DNA of 64,000 nucleotides, taken from NCBI GenBank assembly GCA_015501585.1, contig JADNRY010000287.1:1-64000 (forward strand), written 5' to 3'. How positions within the stretch are numbered: the first letter of the stretch is position 1; each line of letters opens with the position of its first letter. This document shows, piece after piece, positions 12,101-23,461 of the stretch. Under the pieces are notes generated by a model that worked only from the letters and a program-made list of their open reading frames with translations, had not been told where the DNA came from and did no database searches. Position numbers and translations under genes: made by a program. The DNA comes from Rhodocollybia butyracea (Eukaryota; Basidiomycota; Agaricomycetes; Agaricales; Omphalotaceae).

Positions 12101-12500
12101 CGACGTCTTGTACACCCGTAAAACACAAACAAACTTGAGTATTGAGCTACATCTAGTTAGAAATGCTTCATGTTTGTACAAGTGACGACTCAAGACATAT
12201 TCCGAAGTAATTGCTGAAAACTGAGGAGGAATAGCAATCAGACTCTAATGCAAGAGCGTGCATGCATTACCACGTACCGTTGCATGTGTCCAAGACAAGT
12301 CGGCGAACCCTGTGTCGTCTCAATATTCAATATTCAATCTTTATTGCAGTACAATGATATCCCGGTTCCAAACATTCCTTCAGGTCTTCGAGCCGGTAAG
12401 AGAAAGAATAAAGAAAGAAACCGGTAATAGGTTAGAGTAGCAGTTGAACAACAACGCTCGAAGTCAGACATCGGATTGATAAATAAATAGGGCGCTAACC
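9116..12500. other. no intact gene; low-copy decayed repeats
   Basis: The segment near 10030-10075 (ATATCCGGCCAGCGTACTGG) resembles the segment at 10420-10465, a diverged direct duplication about 390 bp apart. The stretch 11550-12085 repeats pieces of 8434-8800 in mixed orientation. Open frames reach at most 117 codons, with no recognisable motif and no consistent intron context. Confidence 0.4.
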
Positions 12501-12509
12501 TCGGTTGCC

Positions 12510-12690
12510 TTCCTTCCCCGACTCTGACCGAAGGGAAGGGAGGGTCTTGTAGGTGCCAATTGAGTGTTGGATTCTTCAAAAACCGCCAGATCGGGTAGTT
12601 CTTTCCCACCTGAACTTCAGCCGCCGTGCCAGTTGTTTCATGTCGAGCCGCTATGCCGGCTCGTCTGTTTTTCGATGATCTCCATCAACC
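12510..12690. repeat. copy 1 of a dispersed ~170-bp repeat
   Basis: Sequence around GAAGGGAAGGGAGGGTCTTG (about 12530) and the following 150 bp matches 13050-13215 in the same order with many substitutions and small gaps. Both copies end in a CCG-rich segment with GTTTGTTT/TTGTTT. There is no coding signal. It may be a short interspersed or MITE-like repeat. Confidence 0.5.
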
Positions 12691-13049
12691 ATGAACGTTT
12701 CGGATCACTGCCGGGAGGCTCATGCCCAACTAGGCTATACAGGCGCATATGACCTACCGGCATCGCCAAGGCATGGCAATTCTTCTTGTTCCTCGTACTT
12801 CCCCTCTTTTGAGCTGCTTTCACAATATTCATTATGATAAGAGCCTCTAGCATTTATAATACAACATGCTATTGATACTGAATTTAGTACTTACAGCTAT
12901 CCCTTGAGTAGGTGCTAACCTGGAAAAGGTCATGCTAATAATGCTGGTTATTGGGCTAGTCTATTTCTTGATAGCCAATCTTCTGATCTCCAGATCTTTG
13001 TACAAACATCAGCTTGAGTTAATTGTAAAACCAGGGGTGTCTTGAAATT

Positions 13050-13215
13050 TCCCGCTTCCTCAACTCTAATTGAAGGGAAAGGAGGGTCTTGTAGGTGACA
13101 AACAAGTAAAATGTTGGAGTCTTTGAAAGTCACTAGATCAGGCTCAAGATTGGGCTGTTCTTTCTGACCTGATGTTAAGCCGGCATGCCGGTTAGTTTGT
13201 TTCCGCATTGCTAAA
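13050..13215. repeat. copy 2 of the dispersed ~170-bp repeat
   Basis: Diverged direct copy of 12510-12690, anchored on GGAGGGTCTTGTAGGTGACA. It lies directly beside a SINE-like unit (13216-13330), so the two may form one composite repeat. Confidence 0.5.
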
Positions 13216-13330
13216 CTTCCTTCCTGCCCGATCCAATACCTCAGCCTGAAAGGGGTGCCCGGACCGTGAACCCATGATATCGGGTCGGTCGGTCGGTCCC
13301 TTGAGTGAGGTCTTAAAAAATTTTGACATC
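13216..13330 (-). repeat. possible tRNA-derived SINE unit (minus)
   Basis: Read on the minus strand, this has a B-box-like GGGTTCACGGTCC followed by GGGCACCCC. A related unit on the plus strand at 14295-14420 has GGGTTCACATCC followed by GGGCACCCC and a TCAGCCTGAG tail. The two share both halves in the same order, but no cloverleaf can be drawn. I infer a tRNA-derived repeat, not a functional tRNA. Confidence 0.35.
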
Positions 13331-13340
13331 CATATTTATA

Positions 13341-13953
13341 GTGATGTGCGGGCTGGGGCCGGGCTCAGGAGCCCCGGCCAAGGCCCACTTAGCCCCGGCC
13401 AGGGCTGACAAAAATTCTGAGCCCGGCCCTACCACAGGGCCAAGGCCGGCCAGGGCTGGGCTGAGGCTCAAGCCGCGGCTCAGCGCTCTGTGATTTATAT
13501 TAGCATAGAGCGCAAAAAAACCTTCATTATGGGGTATATTAGTCACCCTTTAGTGAGTAATCCTCTCAGTACTAAACAATATAACAGTCAAACACCCCAC
13601 AAACATGCAAATAGAGGTTCATAGGATGGTCACACAGAGTGATATCAGTTCTATTGAAACTCAATATACACTGCTGATTGTCTATATTAAGCCCATGTAT
13701 GACTGGTGCCGTCAAAGTGGCCTAAGACTAGTAAAATTAGAAGAAATATGTCCAATTTGACCTTCAATAATCTCTCAACTAACAAATGATTTGCAGTGCT
13801 GAAGGCCGCGGCTCAAGCCCGGGCTGAAGGCTCAGAAAAATCTCAGCCTGGCCTTGAGCCTTCTTGAGCCCTTACCAAGGTCAGGACGGGCTGGGGCTCA
13901 GTAGGGCCGGGCTCAGAGGGCTCAAAGGCTCCGAGCCCTGGCCCGCACATCAC
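13341..13953. mobile_element. GC-rich MITE with TIRs
   Basis: The ends are inverted repeats: GTGATGTGCGGGC at 13341-13353 and its complement GCCCGCACATCAC at 13941-13953. A few further bases pair inward, and a TA dinucleotide sits outside each end. The subterminal 100 bp on each side is rich in GGGCT/AGCCC words, while the centre is AT-rich with no ORF. TA flanks would fit Tc1/mariner-type mobilisation, which is inference. Confidence 0.7.
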
Positions 13954-14294
13954 TAATATTTCATGCAGATATATGCATTCTGAAACTTATTTTAGGGGCC
14001 TGAAACATGCTAATCACACATAATTAATGCTACAGCGACTATTTAGCCTTTAAAAGGCATGTAAAGGGTGACAGTGGTTTGGGACTTGTCCTAACAGTAC
14101 TGTACTACCACTGTATTTTGAACTCGGCAAACTTCAGGACTGGGGTTCCCACTGAAAGTTGAAGGTAAGTAGCATCTACATGGTAGCCTGTACGGGTATG
14201 TACAATCAATATCTGGTATTTATAAGGTGCTCATGTGGTGTAGGGATTGCTAGCTTTGACCTCCGAGGGGAAAAAAATTCCTAATATGGCAGTT
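13954..14294. other. intergenic, nothing recognised
   Basis: AT-rich sequence between the MITE and the SINE-like unit. No open frame of interest, no clear repeat. Confidence 0.4.
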
Positions 14295-14420
14295 TACATA
14301 AGCTTTTTGGTCGGTTGGTCTCCCTCACTGGGTCCTTGAAAAAAAAAATTGACCTAATGTAACGGGTTCACATCCCGGGCACCCCTTGTCAGCCTGAGCT
14401 CTCCTGAGCTACTCTTGAAT
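14295..14420 (+). repeat. possible tRNA-derived SINE unit (plus)
   Basis: An A-box-like TGGTCGGTTGG at about 14310 and a B-box-like GGTTCACATCC at about 14366 lie roughly 55 bp apart, followed by CGGGCACCCC. The tract of A between the boxes and the lack of pairing acceptor arms argue against a real tRNA. Its partner is 13216-13330 on the other strand. Confidence 0.35.
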
Positions 14421-15320
14421 GTTTTTTTTGGAACGTTGCTTGTCAGTGACTCATGTCATTAACAACCTCAACGTACCTTCGGGCAAATGACAAAATTGTT
14501 TCCTTCTCGTCGTTATCATTTGCAGGCCACTTAAGCCATAGAAATAAGATAAAAGGCATATACCCTCAATTCATACTGCAGCACAATGCACTACTAGAAC
14601 CCTCATTCCCTCCATAACCATGCGGAGGGAATATATATCTCCTGGAGAATGTTCTTCCAGGTGTTTTTGAGTAGACCTTTGGTTATACATCCACTCTGAG
14701 CTTTGTTCAAACTGCAATGATAGAATATGTATATAGGTGGTAGATTTGTTTTGTGGATCATGTATGTGAGGGACTGAGACCTTGTTGAGTCTTATACCCA
14801 ATAGCTTAAATGCTGGCTTGATATTCAGATCAACAAGTTTATATTATGTCCTTTTAACCATTTTAGTGATGCTGTTGCTCTTTGTCCTCGCAGCATTGCA
14901 GGTAGCGCATATTTTCTTCTCCCAATGAGTCCCTGTCGTCCCGTTTTCGAGAGTGTGTTGTCAAACCTTGGATAAATGTTTTTGAGTTGGTGTGTATTTT
15001 TAGGTCAGTAACTGAGTTGAGCCATCCTTGATACCAATAATTTCCCTTGTAAGTTCAGCTCAGGTGGGACTCTGATTGCTCAGATTACTTATACCTTGAA
15101 CCTTCATGGTTGGGCAAGAATACTTGTTCCTGCCCTGCTTCTGGTCCCATTCTGACCATTGAATGTCATCACTGAATTTCCCATCAAATTCTGTGAAGAT
15201 CTGGATATCCGGAACCAATCCAGAACACATCTGTTGTATATATCCGGCGCAGGGACTGAAGGAGCTGTGAGGCTCAAGAGACAGAAGTGATCAGCCTATT
15301 GGTCTAAGGTTCTCTTTGTG
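14421..15320. other. intergenic, no gene recognised
   Basis: Open frames are short and without motif. No repeat with a partner elsewhere in the window was found. Confidence 0.35.
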
Positions 15321-15989
15321 GTAGAGATGTCCACGAGTCCAAGTCTTCACAAGTACTCGCAGGTAAGATCCGTGGGAAAACCCGCAAGTATGTGACTCGC
15401 GGATCCCAGGATCCGTTTCCCACGGGTCAGGCGTGGGTCACAAGTCAGACATTTGCAATTTTCGGTTGACTTGCAAGTACTTGTGTGACTTGTGCAAGCA
15501 ATATGAACTCATATATTTGTTGTTGGTGATCAAAACTTACAGTAATTAATAGTATCATATTTATTATAGTACTTATCAAGTACTGCCACACATGTTTGAG
15601 GTTGTAGACAGCTCACAGCGACTGAGCGCTTATTTTAGCGCCCAATCGCCGTAGGCTGTCTACAATCCAAAGCCTAACTGTCAGTACATTTTTACTTCAT
15701 ACCATAGTATGAAATTAGTGTAACAAGTAAAGTACAGGTTTTTAATAGCATTATACACTGTACAATCACTGTATCCAAGTAAATAATGGTAAAAACTTGT
15801 GAATATAGCTGTAACTACTTGATTAGTGTGCGGATCCACAAGTACTTGTGAGACCCGCAAGTAATACTTGCGAGTCAGTGACCCGTTTCCCACGAGTCAG
15901 CCGCGGGTCACGAGTCAGGCCTTTTAGGCCACAAGTACTTGCGCTCCGGATCCAAGTATACTTGGATCCGGACTCGTGGACATCTCTAC
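15321..15989. mobile_element. MITE with 20-bp TIRs
   Basis: The perfect 20-bp terminal inverted repeat GTAGAGATGTCCACGAGTCC (15321-15340) has its complement at 15970-15989. Subterminal sequence on both sides repeats CAAGTACTTG, GACTCGCGGATCC-like and CCCACGGGTCA-like words in inverted arrangement, typical of hAT-type MITEs. The outside 8-mers TCTTTGTG and AGTTTGTG match at 6 of 8 positions, so a hAT-like 8-bp duplication is possible but imperfect. No ORF. Confidence 0.8.
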
Positions 15990-18000
15990 AAGTTTGTGGT
16001 AAATCCCTAATCAAAAACTGCTATGAGGACATAGTTTTTTCAGTTTTTGTAGTAAGTATGGGGCTTTTCTCACTTTCTTCTCACTATAATAAGCCTCATT
16101 CCATTGGCTGGGCTACTGGAAAGGCAAACTTAACTACAACTACCACACACATATTACACTGCCACCTACTTGTTGAACAGGTTCTTAAACTGAGTCACGG
16201 TGGACCTTGGTGGACCAGTAAACTAAGGAGTCAGGAGAGATGTAATTGTTGTATTTTGCCAATCGGACGTGATACAACTCTGGCAGTACTTACCAATCAT
16301 TACCTATCCAGTTACTGATGCTTTGTATGTACCGGACCACCTTTAATATTTACTATTCAGTGTAAACAGTATATAAGCCTTCTCTGAGGCCAGTACCTAC
16401 CGTCCTCTAATCTAGTCTCTTCTTTCTCTTGAGCTTCACGGCTACTTCAGTCCCTGCGCCGGATATTTACAATGGTAATCAGGCCAGAATCAGGCTCTGG
16501 TTTGGAACTCCTTGTGTCAGTAACAAAAGTCATTTCTTTTCTTAGTTTCTGTTGATCTGTTTAGTACCAGGGAAGCTTTTTGCTGAACAATGAAGTCAAA
16601 ATGAATTTTTATTGTCTTTCCTGTGATTTTTTATTACAGGAAGTGAGCAGCTTAATTACATCTGAGAAATTGGGCAGTCGTTTGAGCTCCATAAATAAAA
16701 CAACTAGACCATGAACTAGACGGATCCCCAACGGATCACTGGATTTCAGCACAGAACTGGTGCAGCACCAGGGCCAGCTTGTGAGTAGCAGCCAGCAAGT
16801 CAAAGGTGTCAGTTAACTGCGGTGCAGCGGGGACTCAGAGCCGTGAGGCTCATACAATAAGGGATAAGTGTATACTGGTTCGACCTTCATATCAGGTCAT
16901 ATACTTATACTACAGTACAGGTACTTACTGTTGAATGAGAATGTATCTGGGCAAACTTGGCCCGTGTAAGATTAGGAGAAGATTTCTATTTTTGTATCCG
17001 TTCTTATCTAACTTACTGTACTTGTAGCTACCTGCGTATGTAAGCTACCTCAGACATTTACTCCGTGAAGTATTTGTGCTGAGGTGAGCTCGTTCTTCTC
17101 TTATTGCTGTATCATATGTTTACTTATCATGTATTAGTTCTACTACTTACTTTACAGGTATATAATAGACGTTTACTCCGTGAAGTATTCGTGCTGAGTC
17201 TACTACTTACTTTACAGTGCACAAATTTATTCCAACACTTACAGACCCGGTAGACATCTCTAGAGTACCTGAGTAAGTAAATGAGTAGGAACAGTATCAG
17301 TGCCGAATTGCAGTGGTGCCAATGTGCCATCATCGACTCAACAGCTACAACGGAAGCACCTCACTTCCTAAAGCAAAGTGAACTAAAAACCCAATAGAGA
17401 AATTAATGTGAGTAACACAGGGAGTGCCTAGACATTGATCTGTCTTGTAGTCGGGGATTGCTGCGCAGCAGCATTAAGGATACGTACACGTGCAATACGC
17501 GTGTCTTTGAAACTGCTGCCTTATCTACCACCAGCTGCTGCTTCATTATGTGTTCTATTGTCTTCAGTGCAGCTAGTGGTTTATGGGCTGCTGTATGCCA
17601 GTGCCAAAGTACACTTGGCTGTCTTCACTAAGGGAATGTGCTGTCAAATGTACGTCTTTTTGCATTATCTTTTTGCATTTTTTTATTGTTCTCTCAAAGA
17701 TACCGATGGAAACAACATGAACTCTCTGATGATCCTCTCACTCTGTTATACAAGCTTCAACACGACCAGTTCTTCACCTCACTCTTTCTCTGGACCAGTC
17801 CATGCCGTCAACGGTGTAACGTGTAAGCTTCAACCCCAGTTTCATGAGCCATCCTCTCACTTCTGGCATTTTGAAGTGTAACAACCGCCCTTCCTGCTGA
17901 CGGAGATATACTCTCTTTGGTTGCGTCTTTTAATGTGATCTACCGTTCTGAACAAATCTTCAACAGACCTGCAGATTCCTCGGTCACTGTTGAGATGGTG
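15990..18000. other. intergenic, no supported gene
   Basis: Open frames at 15848-16318 and 17435-17881 lack recognisable domains. A roughly 30-bp segment containing TTTACTCCGTGAAGTATT occurs at about 17058 and 17171, and TCTACTACTTACTTTACAG occurs at about 17139 and 17199, a local duplication. The stretch 16380-16470, with CT-rich tracts, looks promoter-like, but no coding exon follows that I can defend. Confidence 0.35.
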
Positions 18001-18360
18001 GGTGACAAAGGTACTTGTCGGAGTTTAAATATTCGTACTTGTCCTTACAAAAGGTACTTTAAAGGTACTTAAGGTACTTAAGTTACTTTGTCACGTACAA
18101 GTACGACAAAGTAACTTAGTGTACTTTGATGGTACTTGGCTACTTAGGTACTTATATTGATAATTGCAATGTATTTCCAATAATTTTGCGATTCTTAAGC
18201 TTGAGCAAGCCTGGCCTAATTGTAGTAACCTTCGAGCACCCGGATTGACTATGTAGAGCATCGAGGGTAACAAAATAACATGTCGGCATTTACATGTCAA
18301 GAAGTACCCAAGTAGCGGAGTTTGAATTTATTGATGTGGCCAAGTACCGCCAAGTACTGG
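18000..18360. repeat. palindromic AAGTAC-rich repeat (MITE-like)
   Basis: Many AAGTAC/GTACTT words, with a central perfect 13-bp stem (AAGTTACTTTGTC, 18080-18092, and its complement at 18105-18117) around a 12-nt loop. CGGAGTTTAAATATT near 18012 and CGGAGTTTGAATTTATT near 18316 may be subterminal repeats. Ends and target duplication are not defined. Confidence 0.5.
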
Positions 18361-18856
18361 TCAAGAACGCTTATGGGGGCCGTTGCAAACACGCACAGCC
18401 CAGATAGCAAGGCTACGGACCGCAAAGATGTTTAAAAACAAGTTAGAGATGCTCGCTTCCCAGATCAGGCGTTCGGAACAACCGTGCTCCGGGACGCCCA
18501 ACACACTGCTCCACCCAGTCTCCCGTTCGGTCCTTACCACTATTACATATACTTGTACCCTTGAGTAGTTCATTAGTACTATGTAACGTACTTTCTACAA
18601 GCTTTATGTACATAGTTAGAAGCAAAAATGACGATGTACACAGTACACTCAGAAAGCGACAGAATCAAGTCACATCTTATCATTGATGCAGACATCGTGC
18701 CGATATCCGTGATCTTAGCTCTTGGCATCCGCTTCTGCGCACAATCGACTAGCCAGTTGGGACACAGCCGATTTTGTGATCTTGACTCTTAACATCCACC
18801 TCCGCCGCTACGCAACTAGTATTACCACCGCTCTAGCTGTTTTCGCGACTTCCAAC

Positions 18857-20482
18857 ATGCTCAATTGGCTGAAGAGCCTCTTCTCAAGTAAAAAGGCGCC
18901 CAACGATCGTCAAACAGATATTGGCGCAACTCAACTCAACCCCAACGGTGCCGAATTTCGGGGTGCAGCTGGTACCGCACCGTTTCCACCTCCCGGGCCC
19001 TTGTTTGCACCACAAGCCCTTCCTAACATCCCAAATCAAGGCTTTTATCCCGGCTATGGTGCTTACTTTGGTGCTTCTAACATGGCATACTGGCCATACC
19101 ATTTCGGTGAGGGAATTCATGGTCCTAGATAACAATAATCAAAGTACTGATCCCCAAAAGCTGTTCCTGGTCCATCTGGCTTTCCATCAGCTCCCTACCC
19201 ACCTGTTCAATATCCAGGAAGTGCAAACTCGTTATACATGAACAATCCAGCTTTTTGGCCCCCAGCTAATATGCCCGGTGCTGCAGGCGGTCCAATCCCA
19301 TTGGCCATGGCGCCACCTCCTCCTTTGCAGCCTCTTGTTCAACCTCCAATGACTGGTTCACAAATTAGATCTGAGGCAGGTATGTAATCCAATAAATATA
19401 CTATCTGCGTGTTAGATGACTTATTATATGTTTGTAATGGACCAGACACTATCATGGAAAGTGATGATAATGACTGGCCCAATGGGAGCCAACATCGTGA
19501 GCAGCTGGTTGGAGACATCCAAGCTGAAAAGACATTCAAAGAAAATAACTGGGTTTTTTCCTCACTCGGAGTTTCATCATTCAATGGTCTAGTTGCTGAA
19601 AAGAGAAAGTGTTTAGGTGTTCTTGAGTGTTCACAATGCCAGAGGCTCACAAGACCCCTTGTAAGAGGTCTTAAACACCAGACTGGTGCCAACTGTATTA
19701 TGCCCAGGTGCTCAGGTACTCTGCAGCATCAAAGTTGCACTGCTGTCTCATATCATTCAAAAGTGAGTCGGAGTGATGGGGAATATCTTCTGTGGAATCA
19801 TGTAGGAGATCATGACCACCCTCATCCTCCTGGTGGCCGTCTCTCAGAGAGGCAGAGACTAGAGGTTCAGCAACAGGTATTCCAGAACCAGACTGCCACT
19901 GCACATCAGTTGCGAGCTGGAAATACAAGTTTAGGTTCAGTTCCACTTCATGAAATTGCTCCAAAACTTGCCGGAGCTCGAACAGCCAGATATCATGTCA
20001 ATCAAGCAAAATCTACCCTTGGAATCACTCCCGCATCTCCTTCCAAAGGCTCATCAGCTGTGCTTCATGGATGGAGAGAGCTGCAGGAAAAGTTGGATGA
20101 GCCATTTATCATTGACTCCCAGTTGCATGGCCCTGTGTTCTTAGTATTTCAAACAGATTTCATGCGAAAAATGCTCAATGCATCTGTTGACTCGTGGCTA
20201 GATGGCTCTCAAGTTGGAGATCCTGAATTTTCAAGGCACGGATGTATCACAGATGGAGATCACAGTTTTTTTCTTTCTGCCAATCTTCTTGCCACCTGTG
20301 TTTTCAATATCGGACTATTGGCATGGGTCCCAGTGCTATATACATATATGGATGGGCTGGATACAAGCCATCACAAGCCCCATTTCAAACATTTATTCTC
20401 CCAAATCAGAGACTATGCTGGGAATAATTTTGAGCCATCTATGCTTACACATGTGGGTGATCTTTTTCTTGTTGTTACATAG
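18857..20482 (+). pseudogene. truncated MULE transposase with WRKY-GCM1-like finger
   Basis: Exon 1 starts at ATG 18857 and runs to 19379; a 66-bp GT-AG intron (19380-19445) leads into exon 2. The first exon codes a Pro/Gly-rich tail-like region and is broken by in-frame stops at 19130, 19136 and 19148; the frame on both sides is the same, so these are point nonsense changes. Exon 2 has a Cys/His cluster (CLGVLECSQC, then CIMPRC, then DHDHPHP) that fits the WRKY-GCM1 class of DNA-binding fingers known from MULE transposons. Next come a long linker and the start of a transposase core with CITDGDHSFF (first catalytic Asp) and WVPVLYTYMDG. The sequence stops near 20482, before the remaining catalytic residues, and the next recognisable sequence belongs to another gene. 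Dead DNA transposon remnant; family assignment is from motif shape. Confidence 0.65.
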
Positions 20483-20781
20483 TGTACTTAGGTTGTTTTC
20501 AGGTAATGGATATTGATAAAAGTACGATAAAAGTACGAAACCCAGTACCTTTGCTAACACTCGTTGAGATTGCTGCCAACCAGGGCTACACTTCCCATTT
20601 TCCTTCGGCGGCCAATACACATCTCACTGGCCAGATAGCCAGACCAATCCCAATGTATGATTAAAAGCATATGCTTTCTCCATCCCTATGCTTACTCGGC
20701 GTTTTTTTACCCCCTCTTCAGAACTATGTCTGTATCAATAACGTCCTCTTCCTTCGATTCACTTAATTTTCTTCATTTCAG

Positions 20782-22270
20782 AACGTTCCGACATGTATTA
20801 CCACACCTAACAGCGAGTAACAATTCCGTTGGATCATTCTTGGGATGCTTATCAACCACCGCCCATAGTGCACACTCAGAATCAGTCGATGGCGGGTGAG
20901 TGCATGCTCGTGTATACATCTGAAACCGCTTTACATGTCTAATGGCTCCACCCCTTCTCTTAGCTGGAACTGCACTTGCGATCGCTGATGTTGTAGGTTG
21001 GCATTTAGACTTTTCCTCTGCTTTCTGCTCACAATTATGCTTTGGTACATTGGCATTTTAGACTTACCATTCTTTCCACTGATGATCATGCCCCCTCTAG
21101 TCTGACATCGCTGACATCACTGCTAAAAACTTTCTCAGTAGCTTACAAGTATGTTACCTTGTCCTTGCATCTCTTCGAGTAGATTGCATACATACTCACG
21201 CTCGCAATTCACAGCACTCCATGGAAACAAATGACGGCCTACAATATGCCTGCGTGCCCCGAAGGGGGGTATGCAGGTGGATGTATTTGTGATGTAAGTG
21301 TCAGATTCTCTTGCGTTCATCTATCCCGATCACTGATTGCTTGGTATTTATCTAGTGGGGCTGAAATTCATGAAAAATCAGTTGATATTCTAATATTTTG
21401 TTCATTGGCACTCCTCAGCCCCCGGTATGGTGCGAGGACGATCTCAGCGCATGCGTCATTGGTCCCAAGCAGATGCTTTACTGGCACCAGGCTAGCGGCA
21501 ACAACATCGGAGTGACTGGAACCGACTTGGCTGGAAAATTGAAAAAACCCAGCGTACAAGTAAGTTTTTATCTCTTCATACACCATCTGCACTGCATACT
21601 AATTAAACTTGGATCTAGTGCCAAATGTGGCTTTGCGGATGGTATGTTGCAATAGACGGCCCACAGATGTTCTATTTGCAGCTAATACTGATATTGCATT
21701 TTAGGAGCGCAGAACAATATTTTCACTGGGTCCGGAACGGTTTCGCCGCCACCTTCCTCTTCTGCGGTGTCTCAATTGTCTTCGTTGGCCATGACTTCAT
21801 TGACTGTGGATTCGAGCGAATCTCCCTCCTCTGATAGCTCCAGCTCCAGCGCAGCTTCCGCTGCAAGCTCCGACTCCAGCGCCACTTCCGCTGCAAGCTC
21901 TGACTCATCCTCTGATGGCTCCAGCCCCACCTCCGACGCCGCTCCTACCCCAACCCCCAACCCCAATTCCGACCTCTCCAATTCCGACTCCTCCTACTCG
22001 GGCTCCAAGTCTGATGTGCCCGACTCTTTCCCCAGCTCCATTCCCAGCTCTCTGACCTCCTCATCAACCATCTCTGCTGAATCTCTAGTAACTGTTACGG
22101 CTGCCGCGTCTACTTCCACAACAACTGATACAGCTGCCTTGTCCTCCTCGCCCACTTGTAACTGCAAACCAAGGAAACAGAGTGAGCCAGTCGCAGCCCG
22201 CAGAGCTGTAGACCATAGAGCTATTTCAGCTCATCGCAGGAAGGCTCATCAACGTCTTGGGGTTGATTAG
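20782..22270 (+). pseudogene. secreted LPMO-like protein, AA14 type, decayed
   Basis: Multi-exon relic. Visible exon pieces: 20782-20895, 20964-20992, 21101-about 21148, about 21212-21293, 21419-21555, about 21615-21641 and about 21704-22270, joined by short GT-AG introns. Family-like landmarks in order are NVPTC, a GTALAIA segment, TPWKQM, MPACPEGG followed by CICD, PPVWCEDD, GPKQMLYWHQ, and CGFADGAQNNIF. A long Ser/Thr/Pro-rich tail and a basic Arg/His-rich C-terminus follow. This order and the cysteine pattern recall agaricomycete secreted copper enzymes of the AA14-like group, but I cannot run a comparison. Stops in the first exon, a 1-nt shift near 21131, a frame mismatch at the 21556 intron and a stop right after the 21294 intron indicate a pseudogene. 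The N-terminal signal peptide and histidine are not visible. Confidence 0.45.
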
Positions 22271-23058
22271 AAATGCGGGAGGGTAGACGGGTTCCCCAGG
22301 CTCCTAAGGTCTGAACCGCACTTGTCTCGCATCTGAGGCGCAGGAAGCGACAAGTCAAAATACAAAACTCTCGAAAATTCTGTTCATTTACAATGATATC
22401 CCTCGTTTATCATCTTCCTCGTCTGTCATTCATTTGTACATTCCCTCCTTGCTTGGTCTGCTTGTCCTGCCGATGCTCATATTTCAATGTTTTTTTTACC
22501 ATTCATTTCTGATGTACGTAGATTCGTACATCTATCTGTCCCTCCATTCACACATGTTGGTGTGATATACATCCATGTCCCTGTCCCTGTCCCTATACCT
22601 CCATTGCTCCTTGACTCTTTGCTTTCTTCCTTTCTTTTTCTCTGATGCAAAGATTGATATTGTCACTACATGTAGGGTTTTGTTGGATCGATAGTCAAGG
22701 CTGGCGTTTTTCTTTCACTCCATGACCGTTTCTTCTTTTGCATGCTTGCGTGCATTCGTAATGGCTTGGTTTTGATAACCTAGGCTTATATTGATGCTCC
22801 TCTCTTCCACGTTTCTCTGTTTCTGTTTACTCTCTGCTGTTCCATGGGAACCGCCCTGGATATGTCTCGATATGTCTTGCAGGATTTCTCGCTGCAATGC
22901 TTGTGCCCTGGATGGCTCCTTGCTAAGCTAGTGAGACTGGTAAGGTCGGTGTTTTGATGTTTTTAGATGTTTAGATGTAACATATATATATGGTCCCCTT
23001 CATCCTCTTTCCTTCCTGCAAATACTCGTATTAAGCTCTTTGCATTATTATGTAATAC
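22271..23058. other. pyrimidine-rich intergenic stretch
   Basis: T/C-rich sequence, likely the 3' region of the LPMO-like relic and general intergenic DNA. No ORF with a recognisable motif. It ends at the 5-bp AATAC target duplication of the gag-only retrotransposon. Confidence 0.4.
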
Positions 23059-23311
23059 TGTAACGCCTCCGCCTCTCCATAATCACCACTGACCGTATCC
23101 GGCGATACGGTCATCCTAGACACCGCCGATAGACCAAACGGTCTATCTTATCTTTCTATTTATTATTAATTATATAATAAATCCGTTACTATAAGTATCG
23201 TACGATTACTTAAGAGTCTAGTTAGTCTTTTACACCGTCGTACACACAATAGTATCCTATTTGTCGTGTTCACCGGTGTTCTTAAGGACTTTGCCCATAG
23301 GGCGCGTTATA
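23059..23311 (+). repeat. 5' LTR of gag-only element
   Basis: It contains two consecutive perfect hairpins: a 10-bp stem at 23090-23113 (TGACCGTATC with GATACGGTCA) and an 8-bp stem at 23128-23147 (GATAGACC with GGTCTATC). ATCGTACGAT and CACCGGTG palindromes lie downstream. An AT-rich TATTTATTATTAATTATATAA tract at about 23158-23180 could hold the TATA box. The terminal dinucleotides are TG...TA rather than TG...CA. Confidence 0.9.
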
Positions 23312-23461
23312 CTTTTTTGAACATCAAAAAATTACTATTGTGTGAATAACACAAAGCTATCAGTTTAAAAAGCTAAAAACAGTTATACTACCAAGTATAA
23401 CAACCATTATTCCAACTCGCTACACAATCTATACAAACCCGCTATATCATTCACTGTCCCT
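23312..23461 (+). promoter_or_regulatory. leader of gag-only element, PBS not identified
   Basis: The sequence right after the LTR is an 8-bp perfect hairpin (TTTTTTGA, ACA, TCAAAAAA; 23313-23331) rather than a TGG-type tRNA primer site. Further hairpins are at 23338-23354 (6 bp) and 23382-23401 (8 bp, GTTATACT with AGTATAAC). I could not match the position following the LTR to a tRNA 3' end from memory. Confidence 0.5.

Noticed and set aside
14295..14420. A functional tRNA gene
   Set aside because: A- and B-box-like words are present but acceptor and anticodon stems cannot be paired; a SINE-like relic is the better call.
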